From the NCBI GenBank assembly GCA_963556495.2, contig OY747707.1, positions 912,501 to 976,500 of the forward strand: 64,000 nucleotides of DNA, read 5' to 3'. The DNA comes from Valencia hispanica. Its lineage: Eukaryota > Chordata > Actinopteri > Cyprinodontiformes > Valenciidae. Below, piece after piece: positions 47,083 to 58,220 of the stretch. Each line of letters begins with the position of its first letter. The stretch's first letter is position 1. Both the position numbers and the translations under genes were made by a program. The notes beneath the pieces are model-generated. The model was not told the origin of the DNA and ran no database searches. It saw nothing but the letters and a program-made list of their open reading frames with translations.

Positions 47083-47794
47083 GAGTCTAGACTAAACTAC
47101 AGCTAATCTACAGCTTTAGTTTAGTCTAGACTCACTAATCTACAGCTGTAGTTTAGTCTAGACTCACTAATCTACAGCTGTAGTTTAGTCTAGACTCACT
47201 AATCTACAGCTTTAGTTTAGTCTAGACTCACTAATCTACAGCTGTAGTTTAGTCTAGACTCACTAATCTACAGCTGTAGTTTAGTCTAGACTCACTAATC
47301 TACAGCTGTAGTTTAGTCTAGACTCACTAATCTACAGCTGTAGTTTAGTCTAGACTCACTAATCTACAGCTGTAGTTTAGTCTAGACTCACTAATCTACA
47401 GCTGTAGTTTAGTCTAGACTCACTAATCTACAGATGTAGTTTAGTCTAGACTCACTAATCTACAGATGTAGTTTAGTCTAGACTCACTAATCTACAGCTT
47501 TAGTTTAGTCTAGACTCACTAATCTATAGCTGTAGTTTAGTCTAGACTCACTAATCTACAGCTGTAGTTTAGTCTAGACTCACTAATCTACAGCTGTAGG
47601 TTAGTCTAGACTCACTAATCTACAGCTGTAGTTTAGTCTAGACTCACTAATCTACAGCTTTAGTTTAGTCTAGACTCACTAATCTATAGCTGTAGTTTAG
47701 TCTAGACTCACTAATCTACAGCTGTAGTTTAGTCTAGACTCACTAATCTACAGCTGTAGTTTAGTCTAGACTCACTAATCTACAGCTGTAGTTT
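47083..47794. repeat. 32-bp minisatellite built of two palindromes
   Basis: About 22 units of 32 bp, each holding the 10-bp palindrome agtctagact and the 12-bp palindrome ctacagctgtag separated by short spacers. Units are highly uniform; changes are mainly CAGCTG to CAGCTT or CAGATG. Each unit therefore offers a CAGCTG E-box and two hairpin-forming segments. Confidence 0.96.
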
Positions 47795-48044
47795 CTTATG
47801 AATGCACTCAGAGTTTTAGTTGAAGGTGTTCAGATTGTGAAGCTGCTGATTCATCTCACAGGAAGTGATGTTTTCTATCCGAGGCGCCATTAAAGCCGTT
47901 TCCTGACATTTATTCAGCCGTTTCAGATTATTAGAACCTTTGGCTTCACGTCTGATTTTATCATCATCATTTCCTTAACAAGCTCATTTCTTTTAAAACC
48001 GTTTCCATCATATATCTTTAGTCGCTGTATGATTATGTTATGAC

Positions 48045-48106
48045 TCACTACACACACACACACACACACACATATATTAATTAATTAATTAATTAATTAA
48101 TCACAG
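48045..48106. repeat. CA then TTAA microsatellite
   Basis: About 12 CA units followed by six to seven TTAA units. Confidence 0.93.
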
Positions 48107-48491
48107 GGTAGCTGTGAATTAATCATGATTAATTAACATTCCTAAATATGACTGAAAAACTACAATTTTCTGTGTAAATAAAGGACACAGCCAGATGCTT
48201 TTGCTCTTTTTTAAAGGGAATCCAGGAGAGATTTATGAAACTTTAGTTTTAAACTCCACTATCACATTTACACGCAGCCATTTTAACCCATTCATCTTTT
48301 AGCTAGTTGCTCAGGCTAACTAACTGGTTAACATCTGTTTCTTATTAATATTGGAAAACCCTGAGCATCCTCTTCATGGGACTATCCTGCAACAACAGAG
48401 TGTTTTCAGTCAGAGGCTTCTTCAGCTTTGCTGCAACACAGACTGCTACAGGAGATCCTTCCTGCCCACATTGTTTTTATCACCTTATCAC

Positions 48492-48690
<199 letters not shown>

Positions 48691-50305
48691 CACTACCGTT
48701 CAAAAGTTTGGGGTCACCCAAACAATTTTGTGTTTTCCATGAAAAGTCACACTTATTCACCACCATACGTTGTGAAATGAATAGAAAATAGAGTCAAGAC
48801 ATTGACAAGGTTAGAAATAATGATTTGTATTTGAAATAAGATTTTTTTTACATCAAACTTTGCTTTCGTCAAAGAATCCTCCATTTGCAGCAATTACAGC
48901 ATTGCAGACCTTTGGCATTCTAGCTGTTAATTTGTTGAGGTAATCTGGAGAAATTGCACCCCACGCTTCTAGAAGCAGCTCCCACAATTTGGATTGGTTG
49001 GATGGGCACTTCTTGCGTACCATACGGTCAAGCTGCTCCCACAACAGCTCAATGGGGTTCAAATCTGGTGACTGCGCTGGCCACTCCATTACCGATAGAA
49101 TACCAGCTGCCTGCTTCTTCTCTAAATAGTTCTTGCACAATTTGGAGGTGTGTTTTGGGTCATTGTCCTGTTGTAGGATGAAATTGGCTCCAATCAAGCG
49201 CTGTCCACTGGGTATGGCATGGCGTTGCAAAATGGAGTGATAGCCTTCCTTATTCAGAATCCCTTTTACCCTGTACAAATCTCCCACCTTACCAGCACCA
49301 AAGCAACCCCAGACCATCACATTACCTCCACCATGCTTAACAGATGGCGTCAGGCATTCTTCCAGCATCTTTTCAGTTGTTCTGCGTCTCACAAACGTTC
49401 TTCTTTGTGATCCAAACACCTCAAACTTGGATTCATCCGTCCACAACACTTTTTTCCAGTCTTCCTCTGTCCAATGTCTGTGTTCTTTTGAGCATTTTAA
49501 TCTTTTTCTTTTATTGGCCAGTCTCAGATATGGCTTTTTCTTTGCCACTCTGCCCTGAAGCCCAGAATCCCGCAGCCGCCTCTTCACTGTAGATGTTGAC
49601 ACTGGTGTTTTGCGGGTACTATTTAATGAAGATGCCAGTTGGGGACCTGTGAGGCGTCTGTTTCTCAAACTAGAGACTCTTATGTACTTATCTTCTTGCT
49701 CAGTTGTGCAACGCGGCCTCCCTCTTCTTTTTCTACTCTGGTTAGAGCCTGTTTGTGCTGTCCTCTGAAGGGAGTAGTACACACCGTTGTAGGAAATCTT
49801 CAATTTCTTAGCAATTTCTCGCATGGAATAGCCTTCATTTCTAAGAACAAGAATAGACTGTCGAGTTTCAGATGAAAGTTCTCTTTTTCTGGCCATTTTG
49901 AGCGTTTAATTGACCCCACAAATGTGATGCTCCAGAAACTCAATCTGCTCAAAGGAAGGTCAGTTTTGTAGCTTCTGTACCAAGCTAAACTGTTTTCAGA
50001 TGTGTGAACATGATTGCACAAGGGTTTTCTAATCATCAATTAGCCTTCTGAGCCAATGAGCAAACACATTGTACCATTAGAACACTGGAGTGATAGTTGC
50101 TGGAAATGGGCCTCTATACACCTATGTAGATATTGCACCAAAAACCAGACATTTGGAGCTAGAATAGTCATTTACCACATTAGCAATGTATAGAGTGTGT
50201 TTCTTTAAAGTTAAGACTAGTTTAAAGTTATCTTCATTGAAAAGTACAGTGCTTTTCCTTCAAAAATAAGGACATTTCAATGTGACCCCAAACTTTTGAA
50301 CGCTA

Positions 50306-50308
<3 letters not shown>
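48691..50308 (-). mobile_element. Complete Tc1-superfamily element, 1618 bp
   Basis: The left end cactaccgttcaaaagtttg and the right end, on the minus strand tactagcgttcaaaagtttg, form inverted terminal repeats that continue into GGGGTCAC. TA dinucleotides at 48689-48690 and 50309-50310 fit the TA target duplication. The single gene is intact. Size, ends and gene are all as expected for an autonomous Tc1 transposon; this is the least decayed element in the window. Confidence 0.95.
48853..49896 (-). CDS. Tc1-superfamily transposase, intact (DD38E spacing)
   Basis: A 347-residue cut-and-paste transposase acting in the nucleus on its own terminal repeats. Residues 8-50 form a first helix-turn-helix and 72-115 a second, with a basic GRPR hook at 59-62 between them and a further basic, nuclear-localising stretch at 117-133. 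The catalytic triad is readable: D154 in LWTDESKF, D244 in QQDNDPKHTS and E283 in SPDLNPIE. The glycine-rich box KHGGGNVMVWGCFG spans 187-200. Spacing between the second D and E is 38 residues, not the 34 of classical Tc1, because of four extra residues around QAAGILSV. Full length, with no frameshift or stop; the start is the first ATG of the frame, about 400 bp inside the right terminal repeat. Activity cannot be judged from sequence. Confidence 0.95.
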   Translation of the reverse strand: MARKRELSSETRQSILVLRNEGYSMREIAKKLKISYNGVYYSLQRTAQTGSNQSRKRRGRPRCTTEQEDKYIRVSSLRNRRLTGPQLASSLNSTRKTPVSTSTVKRRLRDSGLQGRVAKKKPYLRLANKRKRLKCSKEHRHWTEEDWKKVLWTDESKFEVFGSQRRTFVRRRTTEKMLEECLTPSVKHGGGNVMVWGCFGAGKVGDLYRVKGILNKEGYHSILQRHAIPSGQRLIGANFILQQDNDPKHTSKLCKNYLEKKQAAGILSVMEWPAQSPDLNPIELLWEQLDRMVRKKCPSNQSKLWELLLEAWGAISPDYLNKLTARMPKVCNAVIAANGGFFDESKV

Positions 50309-50625
<317 letters not shown>

Positions 50626-50875
50626 TATTGCCATGAAGGTTGTTATTGCTGTTGGTTTTTCACCGAGGTAATTAGCATCATACCTGTTTCATTGTGAATA
50701 CGATCAAGGCCACAAATGTTGGTTTATACACATTCCTCCCATACTAAGGCTACTATTGGAAGTGCTTTGACACCATCTAGTGGTTGGAGTGTGAACTGCA
50801 CCTGGTTCATGAAAGCAGAAACATGCTATAGGGGCAGGTTGCATTAAACTTGGCTGATAAACTCAGTGAATAGCA
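50626..50875. other. Unassigned spacer
   Basis: No recognisable feature between the TA and ATCC repeats. Confidence 0.5.
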
Positions 50876-51030
50876 TCCATCCATCCGTCCGTCCATCCAT
50901 CCATCCATCCATCCATCCATCCATCCATCCATCCATCCATCCATCCATCCATCCATCCATCCATCCATCCTTCCGTCCGTCCGTCCGTCCGTCCATCCAT
51001 CCATCCATCCATCCATCCATCCATCCATCC
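50876..51030. repeat. ATCC/GTCC microsatellite
   Basis: About 38 ATCC units with clustered GTCC variants near both ends. The text after it ('gggacgtgcccagaacacct') suggests it was the tail of an older retroposed repeat. Confidence 0.94.
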
Positions 51031-52386
51031 CAGTGGGACGTGCCCAGAACACCTCACTTGCAACATTGACTCGAATGAATATATAATGATGAATAAATAA
51101 TTATTTACATAAGTACATACTTTTATTTATTTATATATATATTTTTCTATATTTATTTCTATATTTATTTTATTTATATATTCTTAATATTTTCCTGCGA
51201 AACGGGGGATAACTAATTGTCCTCCTGTTTTCAAAATTAATAATCTCCTTAATTTATATTCCACTGCACAAATAAATATAAATGAGGATTAGAAAAGCTG
51301 TGAACAGAGAACGTCCAGGCTTCATGTTTCTGGGAGAAAACAAGGGAATCAAGATGTCTGACAGTCAAATGTTAAATAAATAACTGTGTTTAAACTTTTT
51401 CTAGTAAAGTCAGTGGAGCCCGTCGGTTCCACTGCAGATCTAGATACGCTAAGTGAGCTGAGTTTTATATGGAGAAGAAAATGAGCTTTAAAAGCTGCAG
51501 GTTGACATGATGCAGACCAGGAGGTTCTCTGTTCTCAGCCACATGTTTCTGTTTGCATCAGAACTCTGATGGAGCTTTTTAAAGCCTCTATTTTAACCTG
51601 TCAAAGCAGGAAGGATCCATTAAAGGAGAACCCTGCTGGGTCCAAGTCCACCAGGACCTAATGGACCTGAGCTTTCATATCTGCCATCTGTTACATGCCG
51701 ACTCTCACCGGGTAGGCGGGGTTTAAACGACGACACTCGGATATCTGAGGCGGTGACGTTTGTTCTCTCTCAGTGGACTGTGTTGTAGCTCCGCCCCAAC
51801 CGTACCATTGTTCTATGGACCTACAACTGAAGGGGAACCAGGAGTTGGAGCGGTGCGGGTCGGTTGGATGGGCGGCTTCTGCATTGGAAGCCAACAGAAC
51901 CGACCCGTGTACCGTACCGCTCAGTGGGAACCAAGCATCAGGTGAAACCATGAGGAGACCAAGGAGGACCTTTGGTTTAGCCTCAGTCTGCCAGAAACAT
52001 CTGAAATGTTGAAAACAAAATAAAAACATAGCATTCCTCATTTCAGGGGCATAATGCTGATCTAGTTCTGTTCAGCAGGAACTTTTTGCAGCAACACTGA
52101 AATCGGACTGAACGACTTCCTGGTTTACCTGGAGAGCCGCCATGTTGGCAGGAAGTACTGAAGTACCGGACCAACCAGGGCTGGTTTCAGAAATCAGTGA
52201 ACAAGCAGGGATCATAGCTGGGATTAAGCAGTTCAGAACTCCTGAGCAGCACAAAAAGCCCGTTAATCTCTGCATCATCTGGCGCTGTGGTCTGCAGCGC
52301 TCCGTTATCCTCTTAAACTCTTCATGTCCCGTCCTTCTGCCACGTTAAAAAAACGCTCCGGGTTCACACGGAGTTTACCGAGGCGG
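51031..52386. other. No supported feature
   Basis: ORFs at 51691-52041 (minus) and 51773-52012 (plus) overlap on opposite strands and show no motif. Confidence 0.4.
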
Positions 52387-54086
52387 CCTGTCGGTCCGTT
52401 AGAGGGGTCGGTCCGTTAGAAGGTGTCGGTCCGTTAGAGGTGCCGGTCCGTTAGAGGTGTCGGTCCGTTAGAAGGTGTCGGTCCGTTAGAAGGTGTCGGT
52501 CCGTTAGAGGTGTCGGTCCGTTAGAAGGTGTCGGTCTGTTAGAGGTGTCGGTCCGTTAGAGGTGCCGGTCCGTTAGAAGGTGTCGGTCCGTTAGAGGTGC
52601 CGGTCCGTTAGAAGGTGTCGGTCCGTTAGAAGGTGTCGGTCCGTTAGAGGTGTCGGTCCGTTAGAGGTGCCGGTCCGTTAGAGGTGTCGGTCCGTTAGAG
52701 GTGCCGGTACGTTAGAAGGTGTCGGTCCATTAGAGGTTAGAGGTGTCGGTCCGTTAGAAGGTGTCGGTCCGTTAGAAGGTATTGGTCTGTTAGAGGTGTC
52801 GGTCCGTTAGAGGTTAGAGGTGTCGGTCCGTTAGAAGGTGTCGGCCCGTTAGAAGGTGTCGGCCCGTAAGAGGTCAGAGGTGTCGGTCCGTTAGAAGGTG
52901 TCGGTCCGTTAGAGGTGTCGGTCCGTTAGAGGTGTCGGTCCGTTAGAGGTGCCGGTCCGTTAGAAGGTGTCGGTCCGTTAGAGGTTAGAGGTGTCGGTCC
53001 CTTAGAGGTGTCGGTCCGTTAGAGGTGCCGGTCCGTTAGAGGTGCCGGTCCGTTAGAAGGTGTCGGTCCGTTAGAGGTGTCGGTCCGTTAGAGGTGCCGG
53101 TCCGTTAGAAGGTGTCGGTCCGTTAGAAGGTGTCGGTCCGTTAGAGGTGTCGGTCCGTTAGAGGTGTCGGTCCGTTAGAGGTGTCGGTCCGTTAGAGGTG
53201 CCGGTCCGTTAGAAGGTGTCGGTCCGTTAGAGGTTAGAGGTGTCGGTCCGTTAGAGGTGTCGGTCCGTTAGAGGTGTCGGTCCGTTAGAAGGTGTCGGTC
53301 CGTTAGAGGTGTCGGTCCGTTAGAGGTGCCGGTCCGTTAGAGGTGCCGGTCCGTTAGAGGTGTCGGTCTGTTAGAGGTGTCGGTCCGTTAGAGGTGCCGG
53401 TCCGTTAGAGGTGTCGGTCCGTTAGAGGTGTCGGTCCGTTAGAGGTTAGAGGTGTCGGTCCGTTAGAGGTGTCGGTCCGTTAGATGTGTCGGTCCGTTAG
53501 AGGTGCCGGTCCGTTAGAGGTGCCGGTCCGTTAGAGGTGTCGGTCCGTTAGAGGTTAGAGGTGTCGGTCCGTTAGAGGTTAGAGGTGTCGGTCCGTTAGA
53601 GGTGTAGGTCCGTTAGATGTGTCGGTCCGTTAGAGGTGTCGGTCCGTTAGAGGTGCCGGTCCGTTAGAGGTGTCGGTCCGTTAGAGGTTAGAGGTGTCGG
53701 TCCGTTAGAGGTGTCGGTCCGTTAGAGGTGTCGGTCCGTTAGATGTGTCGGTCCGTTAGAGGTGCCGGTCCGTTAGAGGTGTCGGTCCGTTAGAGGTGCC
53801 GGTCCGTTAGAGGTGTCGGTCCGTTAGAGGTGTCGCTCCGTTAGATGTGTCGGTCCGTTAGAGGTGCCGGTCCGTTAGAGGTGTCGGTCCGTTAGAGGTG
53901 CCGGTCCGTTAGAGGTGTCGGTCCGTTAGAGGTGTCGGTCCGTTAGAGGTTAGAGGTGTCGGTCCGTTAGAGGTGTCGGTCCGTTAGATGTGTCGGTCCG
54001 TTAGAGGTGCCGGTCCATTAGAGGTGTCGGTCCGTTAGAGGTGCCGGTCCATTAGAGGTGTCGGTCCGTTAGAGGTGTCGGTCCGC
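52387..54086. repeat. 17-bp CpG-containing minisatellite
   Basis: About 100 units of ggtccgttagaggtgtc, with variants GTGCC for GTGTC, an extra A (gaaggtg, concentrated in the left half) and a duplicated 'gaggtta' word. Each unit has one or two CpG sites. The AAGG variant nearly disappears to the right of about 53290, showing directional turnover. Confidence 0.96.
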
Positions 54087-55025
54087 CCACCAGCAGATGG
54101 GAGCAGAGCTGATCTCCGTGACAGGAGCACAAGGTTCTGGAAGGGAAGATGCCACATTCCTCAGGCGGTGCTGCAGCTCCGTCTGGTTCTGATTCCTGGA
54201 GGATGAAGAACATCCAGGAGCTGAAGCTGACCTCCTCCACCCTCCACACATCTCCACCCAGATGATGGTTGGTTGAACAGAACCGCTGAGAAACGTCAGA
54301 TAAAGGATCCCAGAAATCTGGAAAAGGGTCAGAATTTACCTGGAGAGAAAATATTCCCGCTCAGACTTCAGTGTTAAAATAACACATTAGATCCTGACGG
54401 ACCTCAATGACTTCTGGTCAGCAGCAATCAGACGGTGGACCGAGCGGTACCAGAACTGGACCACACCTACATGATGGAAACTACCAACAATGCTGACTCA
54501 GCATGAGAGAGGAGATAAAGTAGAAAGGTTCTGGTTCATGGACTTCCAGGAGGTTCTGGATGAGACCTCGTCGGGTTAAAGAACGCAGTTATTGCTGTCA
54601 GTTCTTTCATTTTTCTTTCTTTATTCACTTTCTTCATTTCTAGTTTTTTTTTACCTGCTTACCAGTTCTCCTTGTTAAACTCGTTATGAACGTCTTTTTC
54701 TAACTTGATCCGCAGGTTTACTCATTTTTAGTTTTAGTTGCTGAAAATATCTGTATTAAAGTCCAACCCTTAATATCTTCTAGTATCAATGGTTAAAAAT
54801 GGATCAAATCCAAATGTTTAAAGCATGTCCAGATAACGACGCCACGTCAAAGCAGGAATAAATCACCTGATTCTGGTTTTATATTTTCTTTTCTTTAAAC
54901 TTTAAGGATCCACGAGGGACCAGATGATGATGTCATAGCTCTGTAGGCTTCTGATAGGCTAGTTAACAGGATCTGAGTTGAACAGAGGAACACCTGTGGA
55001 TGTACCTGAGGGTAACGTCTTAAAA
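54087..55025. other. No supported feature
   Basis: No recognisable repeat or exon; a minus-strand open stretch at 54052-54249 overlaps the minisatellite edge. Confidence 0.4.
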
Positions 55026-55480
55026 GTGCCAGATTGCAGATGTCCTCAGAGACAAAGACCTTCATGTCTGGAGACGCGTCGCGTTTAACACTGGAGGAGC
55101 CTGGGAACACCAGGCCTACTGGGAAGTACGGAGGTGGCAGCATCATGGTGTGGGGCTGTTTTACTGTAGGAGGGACTGGTGCACTTCACAGGAGGAAAGA
55201 TCATTATGTGGAAGCAACGTGTGAAGACCTCAGCCAGGAAGGTGAAGGTTGGACACAGATGTGTCTTCCAGATGGACGATGTCGCTCAGCAGACCAGATT
55301 AGTTAGAAAGGACAACAAGGTCCAGGTTCTACTAATCTGACCCGGTTCCAGCGGTTCTGTCAGGAAGAAATGGACCAGAACTCCAGCAAACTGTGGTGAG
55401 AAGCTTGTTGAAGGAAACCAGAACATCTGATCCGAATCAGACGGTTTAAAGGTGATTCTACAAACACTGATGGATTTAAA
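55026..55480 (+). pseudogene. Decayed Tc1 transposase region
   Basis: 55034-55306 carries GGGSIMVWGCF (about 55130-55165), the Tc1 glycine box. Downstream, 'ggaccagaactccagcaaac' then 'gagaagcttgttgaaggaaa' and 'cggtttaaaggtgattctac' (to about 55465) correspond to the C-terminal and 3' untranslated part of a Sleeping Beauty/Tdr-like element. Frameshifts and deletions remove the catalytic core between them. Confidence 0.7.
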
Positions 55481-56420
55481 GAAATGATTAAACGTTTCTC
55501 TGATTATTCTGATATTTAGCAAATATAAATAATAACGGATTTAAAACACGGAGGAACACCCGGTTCTCAGAAGACAGATCTTCTCACTGGATGAGTGGTT
55601 CTCCAGGTTCTTCTTTCAGAACCAAAGTCCAGATATTGTGACTCTGAGCTTCTTCTTCACCAGATGATTTATTCTGCATCTAAAATAAATTCTGCCGACT
55701 GTAGCGACTGTCTGCTCCTAAAATAGCGTTCCTGTTGGTGGAGATGTGTCAGGAGTTTGAACGGCGCCGCTCTTTGATCCAACTCGCTCGGTTCTGATGA
55801 AGCAGCTGAGTAGAAAGCTGAGGACAGAGCTGAACCTTCTCCTCCTCTTCCTCTTCCTCAGCAGATCACATGAACCGTCTCTAAAGTGGTTCAGAACCGA
55901 CCGGCTTTCTGGAATCGGTCTCATCACAACGACTGCATCGGCTCTCGACTCGGCGACTCCATAAATTAGTGAGGCAGACAGCAGCTGGTCCCTCAGAGGA
56001 ACATCTCAGAGATGTGTCACTAATCTGTTTTGTGCTGCAGACGTATCTGCACCAGCGTTTCCTGGCGATGAAGCCTGCTTGTAGGAGGATAGAAGCTATT
56101 AGTTGAACTGGTGGGTCCCACAGCGAGCCCTCTGCTGCGTAATGACTTCGCTGCTCAGCATATAAAGTAGCTGCTTCTGAGAAAACAGCCGAAGAAAAAG
56201 CAATTAGGTTCTGATAAGTTCTCAGCAGTGAAATGACTGAACTCCAGCGTTTCCTGGAGATCCCATTTTCCCAGATAAACTAAACGTCCGTAGAGAGGAA
56301 TGACTTCAGAGTGAGATATTCCTGCTGTGGATAAAAACATCAGGACAACATTAGTCTGTGTGTGTTTGGTTTAAACCGAGACCAGTGGAGGTTCTCCTTC
56401 TGCTGCAGAAACCAGGCGTC
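55481..56420. other. No supported feature
   Basis: Stop-rich; no family recognised. Confidence 0.4.
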
Positions 56421-56679
56421 ATCTAAGGTTTTTACGGAAGTGATTCTTATATTTAATAAAAAGTAGTAAACATTTAAAACAGAGAAGGAACATAGAAAGA
56501 TGATCTAAGGTTTTTACGGAAGTGATTCTTATATTTAATAAAAAGTAGTAAACATTTAAAACAGAGAAGGAACATAGAAAGATGATCTAAGGTTTTTACG
56601 GAAGTGATTCTTATATTTAATAAAAAGTAGTAAACATTTAAAACAGAGAAGGAACATAAGAAAGATGATCTAAGGTTTT
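56421..56679. repeat. Triplicated 82-bp tandem repeat
   Basis: Three near-identical 82-bp units (starts 56421, 56503, 56585) plus the first 12 bases of a fourth at 56668. The near-lack of differences indicates recent duplication. Confidence 0.95.
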
Positions 56680-58180
56680 GTAGCTGCAGGTCAGGGTTCT
56701 GTTTGTAGCTCCTGCAACATCTACTGAAGATCTCCATTCTGGCCCAAAGGTTACTGGTTTCCCCACTAAGTCCTCTTCTTCTTCAGCAGGTTGAAGCCTC
56801 CACAGGGTGACCTTTGACCTTTCCTCTCTAGATTTCGGCTTCCTCTCCGATGCTCAGCCCAAAGGGTTTCTCTCAAACTGCGGGAAAGAAAGAGGTTTTT
56901 GTTTTCTGCTCAGAGGAAAGCGAACTGTAGCGTCTGCAGAACAAAGCAGGTCTTTGTTTAAATGTCTCCATCATATTGATGCTGAGGATGGAAATTTTTA
57001 CGGCGTTCCAGTCGGAACATTAGTATTCCTGCCCGCTCTCTGTCTCCTTTACACAGCAGCTTCCTGATGGGAAAACAACGTGTGTGTTTTGTTCTGATGT
57101 TGGGACTGATTTACAGACATGACGCTGTGACTCTGAACATACCTGTCCAACCTGCTGAATCATTTCCACCAGTTGTTGACGACCTGGTCAAGATGGCTTC
57201 CTCTGCTCTGATTGACCCTCGTGGCAAAGGTCACATTAAGGAATTAGGTTTGTGTATTTACAGTAGGTAGAGCATTTTCCAGGACAGTATCTATTGAACA
57301 TGATGTTGATGAGGTTATTATGGGATAGCAGACCCAGCAAAGAAACAAGCAGGTAAGAGGAGCAGCGAGGGTCAGAGCTCCGTCTTCTGGAGATAAAAAC
57401 CATCCATATGAAGGTTTGCTTCACCTTAAGTGGTTTATTGGGCCAGGCTAGAGGAAACATCTGTTATTGTTAATATACTTCATGTAGAGAATTCTCATTT
57501 TCTCCCACAGAGGAAGAAAATGTCATTATTTCATGAAACTGGAGGTCTCTGAGTGAATGAGACTAAAGATACTTCTTTGTTTCAGGGGTTTAGGAAACGC
57601 TTTTAGCCCTGAAGGTAATAATGCTAATGGTGCTAGCCCACAGGATCATGCTACTCATTATATTTTATTGTGCTAACAACATTAGCCCCTGATTTATTTA
57701 ACGCTGAAGATACCAGCCTCCAAAGTGCTGTCCCCAACGGTTCCAGTGCTAAAAACCCATTTGCTTAGCGCTGCCTTTAAATATGAATAATAGCTGGAAC
57801 AAAGATTAATTCTAGTCTGGATCACAACTTTTTATTACTTCTCTTTTTTGCCACTGTAATGTAATGTTTCTTTTCTCTCCTTTGTGTATTTTAATCTATG
57901 TTGCTGAAATGTGCTATAAAAATAAGCTTGACTTAGCATTAGCAAAGCAAAAGTAGCTACTGCTAACAGCTAAGGTCATACATGCTTAGAGAATCAGCAC
58001 AAAAGTTTCAAATACTTGTTTTTAACAGATTTACTGTTTGACCTGTTCATGCTTGCTTTTATTTCATTTGGAAATGATTAGTCTTGTTTTGAATTTAGTA
58101 ATTAACAATAAAAATGAGAGTACAATTAGGATTCTAAATAGTTAATGGAATGTATTAACAATGTAGCCCAAATATCCTGC
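56680..58180. other. No supported gene
   Basis: Two consecutive plus-strand open stretches (56807-57067 and 57067-57270) lack recognisable domains. The second starts with a hydrophobic, signal-peptide-like segment but is only 67 codons. 57590-57970 is rich in 'gctaa/gctag' words typical of fish intergenic DNA. Confidence 0.35.
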
Positions 58181-58220
58181 AATCAATCAATCAATCAAAC
58201 TTTATTTATAAAGCTCAAAC
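58181..58220 (+). mobile_element. LINE-tail remnant with AATC tetramers
   Basis: 'caatcaatcaatcaatcaaa' followed by 'ctttatttataaagct' is the reverse-oriented tail of a fish LINE; nothing more of it remains. Confidence 0.5.

Noticed and set aside
57067..57270. Small secreted-protein-like ORF
   Set aside because: Hydrophobic start only; short and without homology or gene context.
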